A stretch of 64,000 bases of DNA from Nocardioides agariphilus (GTDB lineage: Bacteria > Actinomycetota > Actinomycetes > Propionibacteriales > Nocardioidaceae). Below the pieces are notes generated by a model, which saw only the letters and a program-made list of their open reading frames with translations, was not told the DNA's origin and searched no databases. This document shows, in pieces, positions 1 through 8,385 of the stretch (positions are counted from its first letter, which is position 1; each line of letters begins with the position of its first letter). A program made the position numbers and the translations under genes. The stretch covers positions 124,001 to 188,000 of the forward strand of contig NZ_JADKPO010000001.1 of the NCBI RefSeq assembly GCF_015352445.1, written 5' to 3'.

Positions 1-77
1 GTCAGGCGGTCGAGGTACAACAAATGCGCGGACGGCTCAGCCGTACTGCCCCGGCATGAAACCGAGCGGAGACCGCT

Positions 78-905
78 CTAGCGGGGCAGAGTCTGCTCGG
101 GTAGACGTAGTGCGCTCACCATGGGCTTGGGAACCACGATGGGGCCATCCACGGGATCGGTCGGTGGGTCAATGCTCTGCGGGGTCTCGGTCTGCGCTGG
201 CTGGGAGGGGGTGACTCTCTCCAGGAAGCGAAGCAGCTCGACCGGGAACGGGAGCACGAGCGTCGAATTCCTCTCGGCGGCAACCTCGACGACCGTCTGC
301 AGCAGCCGCAGCTGCAGCGCCGCTGGGTGCTCGGCCATGACCTCGGCGGCCTGCGCGAGCTTCTCGGAGGCCTGGAGCTCGCCGTCTGCGGTGATGATGC
401 GAGCGCGTCGTTCGCGTTCGGCCTCGGCTTGGCGCGACATCGACCGCTTCATGGTGTCGGGCAGGGAGACGTCCTTGATCTCGACGCGGTCGATGTGCAC
501 GCCCCACCCGGCAGCCGGGCTGTCGATCATCAGCTCCATGCCCTGGTTGAGCTTCTCGCGGTCGCCCAGAAGATCATCGAGGTCGCTCTTACCGATGATG
601 GACCGTAGCGACGTCTGCGCGACCTGCCCGATCGCCGCGAAGTAGTCCTGCACATCGACCGCCGCCCGTAGCGGGTCCATCACCTTGAAGTAGACGACCG
701 CGTCCACCCGTACCGTGATGTTGTCGTGGGTAATGCCGTCTTGGGCCGGGACCGGCAGGGTGATGATCTGCATGTTGACCTTCTGGAGCCGGTCCACGAT
801 GGGGATCAAGACGGCGAGGCCCGCGCGGAGAGGCTTCGGACGCACCCTCCCGAATCGGTAGACGACACCTCGTTCGTACTCCTTGACCACGCGGAGGCTG
901 GTCAC
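78..905 (-). CDS. Slipin / stomatin-like SPFH (band 7) protein
   Basis: About 275 residues forming an SPFH/band-7 domain. The motif VKEYERGVVYRFGRV near the N terminus and the run QDGITHDNITVRVDAVVYFKV are typical of slipins, followed by a charged helical stretch (RQAEAERERRARI) and a short hydrophobic C-terminal helix. Such proteins usually form membrane-bound oligomers that scaffold membrane domains or proteases. I chose the GTG at 905 because AAGAGG lies 9 nt upstream; an ATG at 977 would overlap the upstream gene and add a non-family Cys/Pro-rich leader. With either start the usual N-terminal transmembrane helix of slipins is missing, so the gene may be N-terminally truncated or the protein peripherally attached. 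No protease partner (NfeD) is visible beside it. Confidence 0.82.
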   Translation of the reverse strand: MTSLRVVKEYERGVVYRFGRVRPKPLRAGLAVLIPIVDRLQKVNMQIITLPVPAQDGITHDNITVRVDAVVYFKVMDPLRAAVDVQDYFAAIGQVAQTSLRSIIGKSDLDDLLGDREKLNQGMELMIDSPAAGWGVHIDRVEIKDVSLPDTMKRSMSRQAEAERERRARIITADGELQASEKLAQAAEVMAEHPAALQLRLLQTVVEVAAERNSTLVLPFPVELLRFLERVTPSQPAQTETPQSIDPPTDPVDGPIVVPKPMVSALRLPEQTLPR

Positions 906-945
906 GGTATGCCGCCTCTTCTTGCCGAGCCTCGGCAAGCAGGAC

Positions 946-1317
946 TCACTGGCCGGAGACGCGCAGCAGCTCGGCAAGTACTGCTGCCTGGCTCAGGTCG
1001 AGGTGTTTCGTGGCGGTGAGCAAGGTCAACCGCTCGTGGGAAGCCATCAGCCGGAGACGTCGTAGCGCGGAGGCTTGCTCGGGCTCGCGGAGCTCCGTGC
1101 GGTAACGAGAGCCGAACTCTTCGAATTTCTCGGGGTCGTGTCCGTACCACTTGCGCAGCGCGTCGGACGGGGCAACCTGGGTGCACCATTCGTCGAGCTC
1201 GGCACGCGCCTTGCTCACTCCCCTTGGCCATCGTCTATCCACGAGGACGCGGATGCCATCGTCATCCGCCGGGTCGTCATAGATCCTTCGCAAGCGCACA
1301 TCTGGTTTCTGTGTCAC
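946..1317 (-). CDS. DUF488 family protein (YeaO-like)
   Basis: 123 residues matching the YeaO-like DUF488 family: VRLRRIYDDP, IRVLVDRRWPRGVSK, LDEWCTQVAPSDALRKWYGHDPEKFEEF and LTLLTATKHLDLSQAAVLAELL are the conserved blocks in order. The GTG start at 1317 is fixed by a strong AAGGAGG six bases upstream; the open frame continues to 1461 but that part is not family sequence. The molecular function of the family is unknown. It lies 40 bp before the slipin on the same strand and may share its transcript. Confidence 0.88.
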   Translation of the reverse strand: MTQKPDVRLRRIYDDPADDDGIRVLVDRRWPRGVSKARAELDEWCTQVAPSDALRKWYGHDPEKFEEFGSRYRTELREPEQASALRRLRLMASHERLTLLTATKHLDLSQAAVLAELLRVSGQ

Positions 1318-1732
1318 CGCTCGCCTCCTTGATAGGCCTGTCGGGTCTCTCCGCGGGGCACGCCAAGAGCGCCGCCCCGGGGCAGGATGTCGCGCTATCG
1401 CGTGCGATTCACCGGTCGTCGTCGGTCGAAAGCTGACCCGCCCGCTGCCGAGCGTCAGCAACCCGCATCGTGCTGCTCCAACCTCACGTGGATCTGGACC
1501 TGGCGGGGCTGGCCGCTGAAGGCTTTCTGGGCGGAGTCGCTCCGCCCAGCCCCTACCGGCGGTTGCCGGTTACCGGCAAGACACCTCGCGCATTGTCGGC
1601 CGAAGCCCGGCGATGACGGAGCCTTCTCGCCGCGCCATCGTGGACTGACTCACCTCGAACGCTCTCATCTCGATCGTTGAGCGGCCGGCTCGGGAGGTCA
1701 TGGGTGTGTCATCACGGAAGGAGGCGGATGCG

Positions 1733-2431
1733 ATGGAGATCTATCGGGTCCTGTGGCTGAGTGTCTGCGTCCCTTTGGGCGCGATCGGCGCCGCCGTGGG
1801 CCTCGTGGTGTCACCGGCGGCTGTGGTGTTCTTGTTCATCGTCGTCGGGGCCGTGGGCAGCGTCACGTTCTGCCTTTTCGATGCTTACTGGGAGCGCAGC
1901 ACAGCAGGTCGGCTGCGGCTCTTGGCCGGCGGGGCACTGGTCGCGGGGACCGGCGTCGGTGCCTTCGTCGGGTACGCGTCGCTCCTGGGTCCGGGTGTCC
2001 TCCTGCTCGCAGCCGTGGTCCTGGCGGGATCGCCGTACGCGGTGAAGGCCGCCGGTCGCTGGTTCAGATCGTTCCGCACACCGTCGACGGCTCAGCTCGA
2101 CGCCGTGGCGCGTGCCTTTGCCTACGCCAGCCCCGAGTACGCGCAGTTCCGAGCGCCGGTACGCGATCTCACCGATGAGCAGCTCTGCAAACGGTGGCGA
2201 GCCAGCTACCGGGCTTCCCAGCGGCAACAGTCGTCAGCCGTGAAGCTGATCGCGGGCGTCGCGGAGCGGCAGATGTACCTCGAGGAGCTCGAACGCCGCA
2301 ACAGCAGTGGGTTCGCGGCCTGGCTGGCCGCAGGCGCCGAGGCGGCGGAGGACCCCCTGCCGTACCTCAACGGGGACCGAGTCGACGCCCCGGCCGTCGA
2401 CTGGGACGAGCTGACTCGCGGACAGGGCTAG
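1733..2431 (+). CDS. Hypothetical membrane protein with cytoplasmic C-terminal domain
   Basis: About 232 residues. The first 115 contain roughly four hydrophobic segments. The rest is a soluble helical domain (LDAVARAFAYASPEYAQF, LTDEQLCKRWRASYRA, RQMYLEELERRNSSGF). The C-terminal part resembles short domains seen in actinobacterial proteins of unknown function that end in an acidic tail. The ATG at 1733 has GGAAGGAGG eight bases upstream; an in-frame ATG at 1700 is also possible. The upstream gap (1462-1732) shows no other convincing gene. No function is assigned. Confidence 0.75.
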   Translation: MEIYRVLWLSVCVPLGAIGAAVGLVVSPAAVVFLFIVVGAVGSVTFCLFDAYWERSTAGRLRLLAGGALVAGTGVGAFVGYASLLGPGVLLLAAVVLAGSPYAVKAAGRWFRSFRTPSTAQLDAVARAFAYASPEYAQFRAPVRDLTDEQLCKRWRASYRASQRQQSSAVKLIAGVAERQMYLEELERRNSSGFAAWLAAGAEAAEDPLPYLNGDRVDAPAVDWDELTRGQG

Positions 2432-2471
2432 GCCGTCACCGCCACCGCCAAATCTCTAACGGACTCAGGCA

Positions 2472-2500
2472 TTGACGAAACAAAGCGTCAGGTCTAACGT
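2472..2500 (+). promoter_or_regulatory. Promoter of the doxX-folE operon
   Basis: TTGACG at 2472-2477 and TAACGT at 2495-2500 are separated by 17 bp, a good housekeeping-type promoter 34 bp before the first start codon. TGACG (2473-2477) and CGTCA (2486-2490) form an inverted repeat inside the spacer. The heptamer TCTAACG occurs at 2455-2461 and again over the -10 at 2493-2499, which suggests regulator binding. Confidence 0.6.
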
Positions 2501-2533
2501 CCGAATCATCCTCTTTTAGAAAGGCTGAGGTCC

Positions 2534-3007
2534 ATGACCATCACCCGCTACTTCTCGGCACCCGCCGCACACGGCGAGGCAGGCCCGACCGGCGCCCGAC
2601 AGGCCTACCTGATGCTGCGCACCGTCTTCACCATCGCGCCCATCGCCTTCGGGCTGGACAAGTTCTTCGACCTCCTCACCGACTGGGAGCAGTACCTGGC
2701 TCCCTGGATCAACGACATCGTCCCGGGGTCTGCGCACCAGGCCATGCTGGCCGTCGGCGTGGTCGAGATCCTGGCGGGCGTCCTGGTGGCACTACGTCCG
2801 GCCATCGGTGCCTATGTAGTCGCGGCGTGGTTGCTCGGCATCATCGTCAACCTGCTCAGCATCGGTGACTACTACGACATCGCACTGCGCGACTTCGGCC
2901 TCCTGGTCGGCGCCCTCGCGCTGGCGCGCCTCGCCGCTCCTGGCCCCTCCACACCCGGCCGTCCGGCGCGGGTCACCGACAGCGGGCAGAACAAGGACGA
3001 GCGGTGA
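2534..3007 (+). CDS. DoxX-like membrane protein
   Basis: 157 residues with about four transmembrane segments (TIAPIAFGLDKFFDLL, AMLAVGVVEILAGVLVAL, AYVVAAWLLGIIVNLLSI, FGLLVGALALARLA), the layout of DoxX/DoxD-like small membrane proteins. Mycobacterial DoxX relatives associate with superoxide dismutase and a sulfurtransferase in thiol-redox control; here the partners are different. It is the first gene of a run in which folE and the FAD reductase follow with 4-bp stop/start overlaps, so translational coupling is likely. GCTGAGG precedes the ATG. Confidence 0.82.
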   Translation: MTITRYFSAPAAHGEAGPTGARQAYLMLRTVFTIAPIAFGLDKFFDLLTDWEQYLAPWINDIVPGSAHQAMLAVGVVEILAGVLVALRPAIGAYVVAAWLLGIIVNLLSIGDYYDIALRDFGLLVGALALARLAAPGPSTPGRPARVTDSGQNKDER

Positions 3008-3663
3008 CCCAACAGCGCGCGCTGGACGCACCGGCCTCGGGCGCCACGGCCACCGTGCTGACGTGGCGCTCGCCGGTGACGCCAGCGGCCTCCCCCATCG
3101 ACCTGGTAGCGGCCGAGAAAGCTGCCGCCGACCTGCTCCGAGCTCTCGGTCAACCCATCGGATCCGACGGCATGACCGAGACACCGCGCCGGATGGCCCA
3201 CGCCTACGCCGAGATGCTCACCTCCGACAGCTTCGACTTCACCACCTTCGCCAACGCCGAGGGCTACGACGAACTGGTCGTCGTGGAGGACATCCCGGTC
3301 CGATCGGTCTGCGAGCACCACATGCTGCCCTTCACGGGCGTGGCCCACCTCGGCTACCTGCCCGCCGACCGGATCCTCGGCCTGTCGAAGCTCGCGCGCC
3401 TGGTCGAGTTCTACGCGCACCGGCCCCAGACCCAGGAGCGGCTGACCCAGCAGATCGCCGAGCACCTGGAACGCCACCTCACTCCCCGTGGAGTCGGCGT
3501 GGTGATCGAGGCCGAGCACACCTGCATGAGCCTGCGAGGGGTCCGCGCGGCGGGCACCCGGACGGTCACCTCGGCCCTGCTCGGCACGCTGCGCACCGAC
3601 CCGTCCTCCCGAGCAGAGTTCCTCTCCCTGACCCGCGGCGCCGGCCGGGGGGGCCGACGATGA
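3004..3663 (+). CDS. folE: GTP cyclohydrolase I
   Basis: 219 residues of type IA GTP cyclohydrolase, which converts GTP to 7,8-dihydroneopterin triphosphate for tetrahydrofolate or other pterins. The zinc ligands are present: C103 and H106 in SVCEHHMLPF and C174 in EHTCMSLRG, with the same spacing as the E. coli enzyme. The family motifs GYLPADRILGLSKLARLVEFYAHR and RPQTQERLTQQIA are intact. The first 40 residues are extra compared with the usual length. The GTG start overlaps the doxX stop by 4 bp, and its stop overlaps the next ATG. There are no folate genes nearby, so this looks like a second, accessory FolE serving a redox or stress locus. Confidence 0.93.
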   Translation: MTQQRALDAPASGATATVLTWRSPVTPAASPIDLVAAEKAAADLLRALGQPIGSDGMTETPRRMAHAYAEMLTSDSFDFTTFANAEGYDELVVVEDIPVRSVCEHHMLPFTGVAHLGYLPADRILGLSKLARLVEFYAHRPQTQERLTQQIAEHLERHLTPRGVGVVIEAEHTCMSLRGVRAAGTRTVTSALLGTLRTDPSSRAEFLSLTRGAGRGGRR

Positions 3664-4889
3664 CCGCCACGCAGACCTTCGTCATCGTCGGCGCCGGGCT
3701 GGCCGCCGGCAAGGCCGTGCAGGAGCTGCGGGAGAGCGGCTTCGACGGGCACCTGGTGCTCTACGGCGCCGAATCCCATCTGCCCTACGAGCGGCCGCCG
3801 CTGTCCAAGGGGTACCTGACGGGCGACGACAGCTTCGAGTCCGCCCTCGTCCAGCCTCCCGACTGGTACGACGCGCACGCCGTCGACCTGCGGCTGGGCA
3901 CCCGGGTCGCCGCCGTCGACCCCGTCGCCCGCGCGGTGACCGCCGCCGGCGCCACCCAGCGCTACGACAAGCTGCTGCTCGCCACCGGTTCCCGACCGCG
4001 CCACCTGGCGATGGCCGACGACAGCGGCGCACCCGTCGCCTACCTCCGCACCGTCGAGGACTCCGACCTGATCCGATCGCGGCTGCGTGCCGAGCATCGA
4101 CTGGTGATCATCGGCGGCGGATGGATCGGTCTGGAGGTAGCCGCTGCCGCCCGCCGCGCCGGCGCGCACGTCACCCTCCTGGAGGCCCTGGACCTGCCAC
4201 TGGTCCGCGTCCTGGGACCCGAGGTCGCCCGCACCTTCGCGGCCCTCCACCAGGCACACGGCGTCGACCTGCGCATGAAAACCGTGGTCTCCAGCATCGA
4301 GGCCGACGGCGGAGTGGCGATCGTGACACTCGCAGACGGTTCATCGGTCGAGGCCGACCTGCTCGTGGTCGGGATCGGAGTGACCCCGGACATCACCCTC
4401 GCCGAGGCCGCCGGCCTACGCACCGACAACGGCATCCTCGTCGACCACCAGCTGCGCAGCTCCGAGCCCGACATCTTCGCGGCCGGCGACATCGCCAACG
4501 CCTACCACCCGCTGCTGGGCCGCCACGTGAGGGTCGAGCACTGGGACAACGCCATCGGCCAGGGAGTGGTCGCCGCGCAGAACATGCTGGGCAAGGACGT
4601 CTCCTACGACCGACTCCCCTACTTCTTCTCCGACCAGTACGACCTCGGCATGGAATACCTCGGCAACGTCGGACCGGACGGCTACGACCGCGTGGTCCTT
4701 CGCGGCACGCCCGACAAGGGCACCTTCACGGCGTTCTGGTTGCGCGAGGGTCGGGTCCTGGCCGGCATGCACGCCAACGACTGGGACGCCATGGACGCGA
4801 TCCGACACATCGTCGGCGGACAGCGGCCGGTGGCCGGCCTCGAGGACGAATCCGTGTCACTGGCCCAGATCGCAGCGAACCTCGACTGA
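3660..4889 (+). CDS. NAD(P)/FAD-dependent oxidoreductase (ferredoxin-reductase family)
   Basis: 409 residues. An N-terminal FAD dinucleotide-binding motif (FVIVGAGLAAGKAVQEL), a second NAD(P)-binding Rossmann motif near residue 145 (LVIIGGGWIGLEVAAAARRAG), the FAD motif DIFAAGDIANAYHPLLG and a C-terminal reductase domain (VEHWDNAIGQGVVAAQNM...FFSDQYDLGMEYLG) match BphA4/RhFRED-like ferredoxin reductases. It should pass electrons from NAD(P)H to a ferredoxin or similar acceptor, but no ferredoxin gene lies in this operon. The ATG overlaps the folE stop. It is a paralogue of the reductase at 22853-24091. Confidence 0.9.
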   Translation: MTATQTFVIVGAGLAAGKAVQELRESGFDGHLVLYGAESHLPYERPPLSKGYLTGDDSFESALVQPPDWYDAHAVDLRLGTRVAAVDPVARAVTAAGATQRYDKLLLATGSRPRHLAMADDSGAPVAYLRTVEDSDLIRSRLRAEHRLVIIGGGWIGLEVAAAARRAGAHVTLLEALDLPLVRVLGPEVARTFAALHQAHGVDLRMKTVVSSIEADGGVAIVTLADGSSVEADLLVVGIGVTPDITLAEAAGLRTDNGILVDHQLRSSEPDIFAAGDIANAYHPLLGRHVRVEHWDNAIGQGVVAAQNMLGKDVSYDRLPYFFSDQYDLGMEYLGNVGPDGYDRVVLRGTPDKGTFTAFWLREGRVLAGMHANDWDAMDAIRHIVGGQRPVAGLEDESVSLAQIAANLD

Positions 4890-4921
4890 GGCCGCCGGCA
4901 CAAGGAACAGGAGCAAGACCG

Positions 4922-6049
4922 ATGGCGAGCCTGATCCGCCTCTACGACGAACAAGGTCAGAGCCCCTGGCTGGACAACCTCACCCGGGCCTCGCTTCAGG
5001 ACGGCACGATGGCCGACCTCATCGCCCGCGGCGTGCGGGGAGTGACCGCCAACCCGACGATCGTTGCTAAGGCGATCGAATCCGACGCCTACGACCAGCA
5101 GCTCCACGACCTCCTCGCCGCCGGGCACACCCTGGAGGGCGCGTACTGGGAGCTCGCGATCACCGACGTCGTCGACGCGCTGGAGCTGCTGCGGCCCACC
5201 TACGACGCCAGCGAGGCCGCCGACGGGTTCGTCTCGATCGAGGTGGCGCCAGACCTGGCCAACGACACGGACGCCACCATCAAGGCCGCCCGGAGCCTGC
5301 ACGAACGCATCGGCGAGCCCAACCTGCTGGTCAAGATCCCGGCCACCTCCGCCGGCGTGCCCGCCATCGAGGCCATGGTCGCGGAAGGCCGCAGCATCAA
5401 CGTCACCCTCGTCTTCTCCCTGGCCCGCTACCGCCAGGTCCTCGAGGCCTACCTGTCGGGCCTGGAGACCCTGGCACGCCGCGGCCGAGACCTCTCCGTC
5501 GTCCGCGGCGTGGCGTCGTTCTTCGTGAGCCGGGTGGACACCGAGGTCGACCGACGTCTGGAGGCGATCGGCACCGACCAGGCCCTCGCACTGCGCGGCC
5601 GAGCCGCCGTCGCCCAGGCCAAGCTCGCCTACCGGCTCTTCTGCGAGGTCCACACCGGAGCTCGGTGGGAACGGCTGGCCGACCGCGGCGCACGGGTGCA
5701 GCGTCCGCTCTGGGCATCCACCTCGACCAAGAACTCCCGCTACCCCGACACCTTGTACGTCGACAGCCTGATCGGGCCCGACACCGTCAACACCCTGCCG
5801 GAGAGCACCATGGCGGCGTTCGAGGACCACGGCACCCTGGCCCGCACGATCGACGTCGACCTCGCGGCGTCCGAGCACCACATGGGCGCGCTGGCGACCG
5901 TCGGCGTCGACATGGACGACGTCGGCCGCACCCTGGAGCGCGAAGGCATCGCCGCCTTCCAGGCTTCGTTCACCCACGTCCTCGGCACGCTGGAAGCGAA
6001 GTCGCGCGCTGGATCGCAGGTCCGGTCGCAGTCACCGTCGCGCGGCTGA
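4922..6049 (+). CDS. tal: Transaldolase
   Basis: 375 residues, the usual length of actinobacterial transaldolases. The Schiff-base lysine is K138 in NLLVKIPAT; VTANPTIVAKAI near the N terminus and RPLWASTSTKNSRYPDTLYVDSLIGPDTVNTLPE are diagnostic. It moves a dihydroxyacetone unit between sedoheptulose-7-P and glyceraldehyde-3-P in the pentose phosphate pathway. The start has CAGGAG eight bases upstream, 32 bp after the reductase stop. Placing tal between an NAD(P)H-linked reductase and a glucan/trehalose hydrolase suggests a module that feeds sugar into NADPH production; that is inference. It is probably a second copy besides the tkt-tal locus expected elsewhere. Confidence 0.94.
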   Translation: MASLIRLYDEQGQSPWLDNLTRASLQDGTMADLIARGVRGVTANPTIVAKAIESDAYDQQLHDLLAAGHTLEGAYWELAITDVVDALELLRPTYDASEAADGFVSIEVAPDLANDTDATIKAARSLHERIGEPNLLVKIPATSAGVPAIEAMVAEGRSINVTLVFSLARYRQVLEAYLSGLETLARRGRDLSVVRGVASFFVSRVDTEVDRRLEAIGTDQALALRGRAAVAQAKLAYRLFCEVHTGARWERLADRGARVQRPLWASTSTKNSRYPDTLYVDSLIGPDTVNTLPESTMAAFEDHGTLARTIDVDLAASEHHMGALATVGVDMDDVGRTLEREGIAAFQASFTHVLGTLEAKSRAGSQVRSQSPSRG

Positions 6050-6060
6050 GGCGGACGGAC

Positions 6061-6537
6061 GTGGACTGGGCTGGGTGGGCCGTGTTCGGGCTGCTGGCCA
6101 CCGCCCTCCTCACCGGCCTGATGATCGCCGCCCAGCTGAGCGGGCTCAGCCGGCTGGACCTGCCCCTGATCCTCGGGACCGTCATCACTCCGGACCCCGA
6201 CCGTGCCCGCGCGGCCGGTTCCCTCATCCATCTTCTCGTCGGCCAGGGCTTCGCCCTCGGCTACGCCGCCACCTTCGCACTCCTTGGCCAGGCGACCTGG
6301 TGGCTCGGCGGGCTGCTGGGCGTCCTCCATGGCGCCGTCGCCCTGACGGTCCTCGTCCCCATGCTGGTGGGCGTCCATCCTCGGATGGCGTCCGAGCGTG
6401 CAGGCCCCGCATCGACCTCGGTGCTGGAACCTCCGGGCCTGCTTGCCCTCAACTACGGCACGCAGACACCCCTGGTGACCTTCGCCGCCCACCTTGCCTA
6501 CGGCATGTCCCTGGGTCTCCTCCTCGGCGCGCGATGA
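6061..6537 (+). CDS. Hypothetical four-helix membrane protein
   Basis: About 158 residues with four hydrophobic segments (WAVFGLLATALLTGLMIAA, LIHLLVGQGFALGYAATFALL, WWLGGLLGVLHGAVALTVLVPMLVG, TFAAHLAYGMSLGLLLG). The probable GTG start at 6061 lies 11 bp after the transaldolase stop, and the stop is 13 bp before the GH15 gene, so it is embedded in the operon. Such proteins are annotated as hypothetical in other actinobacteria. The second helix contains HLLVGQGFALGY and the last HLAYG. No function can be assigned. Confidence 0.75.
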   Translation: MDWAGWAVFGLLATALLTGLMIAAQLSGLSRLDLPLILGTVITPDPDRARAAGSLIHLLVGQGFALGYAATFALLGQATWWLGGLLGVLHGAVALTVLVPMLVGVHPRMASERAGPASTSVLEPPGLLALNYGTQTPLVTFAAHLAYGMSLGLLLGAR

Positions 6538-6550
6538 GGCTGTCGCCACG

Positions 6551-8383
6551 ATGAGACCCCCGATCGAGGACTACGGACTGCTCGGCGACACCCGCACCGC
6601 CGCGCTGGTCGACTCCGACGGCTCGGTCGACTGGCTGTGCATCCCACGCTTCGACGGTCTGCCAGTGTTCGGCCGGCTGGTCGGCGGAGCGGCCGCCGGG
6701 AGCTTCCGACTTGGCCCACGACACCCCGCCGAGGTGGTGGCTCGCGGCTACCGCCCCGACACCGCCACCCTCGAGACGACCTGGCGGACCGACACCGGCC
6801 GGTTGACCCTCACCGAGGCCATGGTGGCCGAGGTCGCCGGACAGCTACTCCCCGCCACCATGCTGGTACGCCGGCTCAGCGCCCCCGACGGCCCGGTCGA
6901 CGCCGTCATCACCTTCGACCCCCGACTCGGAGAGCGACGCCGAGCACCGCGGGCCGAGCACCGAGGCGAGGTCCTGGTCTGCATCTGGGGGACCCTGGCC
7001 GTGGCACTGCGCACCACGCCCACCGCAACCGTCCAGCCGGGGCAACCCACAGCGGTCACCGTCACCCCGCACCAGCCGTTCACCTGCGTGATGTCCGTGG
7101 CCCATCGCGAACCGCTCGTGTACCTCGACACGGACACGGCCTGGGATGCCCTCCAGGGCGACGAGGCACGGTGGCAGGCCTGGTGTCGCGACATCGACGA
7201 CGCGATCCCCTACCGCGAGGCCGTCGTCCGCAGCCTGCTCACACTCCGCTTGCTGACCTACTCGCCATCCGGGGCGCCGGTCGCCGCACCGACGACCTCG
7301 CTGCCAGAGGTGCTCGGGGGCGTCCGCAACTGGGACTACCGGTTCGCCTGGCCTCGCGACGCGAGCATCGGCATCGACGCCTTCCTCGGGGTGGGCAAGC
7401 ACGACGAGGCACGCGCATTCATGGCCTGGCTGCTCAGCGCCACCCGGCTCGACCGTCCCCGGATCCCCGTGCTGCTCACCTTGCACGGGAAGCACCCACG
7501 ACCCGAGCGTGAGCTCGCCGGGTGGCCTGGCTATGCCGACAGCCCGCCGGTCCGGTCCGGCAACGCCGCGGCTGGCCAGCACCAGCTCGACGGCTACGGC
7601 TGGGTCCTCGACGCGGCCTGGCGGATGGGCCAAGCGGGCTACCCCCTGTACGCCGAGACGTGGCGCACCATGGCCGGCTTCGCCGACCGGGTGGCGGACC
7701 GTTGGCGCGAGCCCGATGCCGGCATCTGGGAGGTGCGCTCCGACACCGTGCACCACGTGCACTCCAAGCTGATGGCCTGGCTGGCCCTGGACCGCGCCCT
7801 GAGCATCGCCGCCCACCACCGGATGTCCGCTCGGCGCACCCGCCGGTGGCGAGCAGAACGGGCGGCGCTGCGCGAGGACATCGAGCAGCGCGGCTTCGAC
7901 GAGAGGCGGGGCACGTACACGCGCAGCTACGGCTCGTCCGACACCGACGCTGCTCTGCTGGTCCTGCCGCAGCTGGAGTTCCACCCGGCCGACTCCGCCC
8001 GCGTGCGCGGGACCATCGACGCCGTCACCAGCGAGCTCGGGGCAGGATCACCGCTGCTCTACCGCTATCCGCCAGGACGCGACGGACTTCCCGGCATCGA
8101 GGGAGCCTTCCTGCCGTGCTCGTTCTGGCTGGTCCAGGCCCTGGCGCGCAGCGGACGCGTGACCGAGGCGGGCACGCTGTTCCGCGACCTCCTCGCGCTG
8201 GCCGGCTCCCTCGGGCTGTACGCCGAGGAGATGGACCCGGCAACGCGTCATCACCTGGGCAACTACCCACAGGCCCTGACCCACGCCGCCCTCGTCCAGG
8301 CGGCCATCGCTCTCCGTGCGGCAGGCACCGGACAGGCCGTCGACCCACGTGGCGCGGCCCCGATCGTGGAGGGCGCCCCGTGA
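6551..8383 (+). CDS. Glycoside hydrolase family 15 (trehalase/glucoamylase-like)
   Basis: 610 residues with the two-part GH15 architecture: an N-terminal beta domain starting IEDYGLLGDTRTAALVDSDGSVDWLCIPRFD, then an (alpha/alpha)6 catalytic barrel from about residue 225. RNWDYRFAWPRDAS at about 260-272, QLDGYGWVLDAAW and EGAFLPCSFWLVQAL are the family's active-site blocks. Actinobacterial members include the mycobacterial trehalase, so alpha-glucan or trehalose hydrolysis to glucose is the likely reaction; no signal peptide is visible, so it acts in the cytoplasm. The ATG at 6551 begins the conserved region. It is the last plus-strand gene of the operon and faces the patatin gene tail to tail. 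Confidence 0.9.
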   Translation: MRPPIEDYGLLGDTRTAALVDSDGSVDWLCIPRFDGLPVFGRLVGGAAAGSFRLGPRHPAEVVARGYRPDTATLETTWRTDTGRLTLTEAMVAEVAGQLLPATMLVRRLSAPDGPVDAVITFDPRLGERRRAPRAEHRGEVLVCIWGTLAVALRTTPTATVQPGQPTAVTVTPHQPFTCVMSVAHREPLVYLDTDTAWDALQGDEARWQAWCRDIDDAIPYREAVVRSLLTLRLLTYSPSGAPVAAPTTSLPEVLGGVRNWDYRFAWPRDASIGIDAFLGVGKHDEARAFMAWLLSATRLDRPRIPVLLTLHGKHPRPERELAGWPGYADSPPVRSGNAAAGQHQLDGYGWVLDAAWRMGQAGYPLYAETWRTMAGFADRVADRWREPDAGIWEVRSDTVHHVHSKLMAWLALDRALSIAAHHRMSARRTRRWRAERAALREDIEQRGFDERRGTYTRSYGSSDTDAALLVLPQLEFHPADSARVRGTIDAVTSELGAGSPLLYRYPPGRDGLPGIEGAFLPCSFWLVQALARSGRVTEAGTLFRDLLALAGSLGLYAEEMDPATRHHLGNYPQALTHAALVQAAIALRAAGTGQAVDPRGAAPIVEGAP

Positions 8384-8385
8384 CA

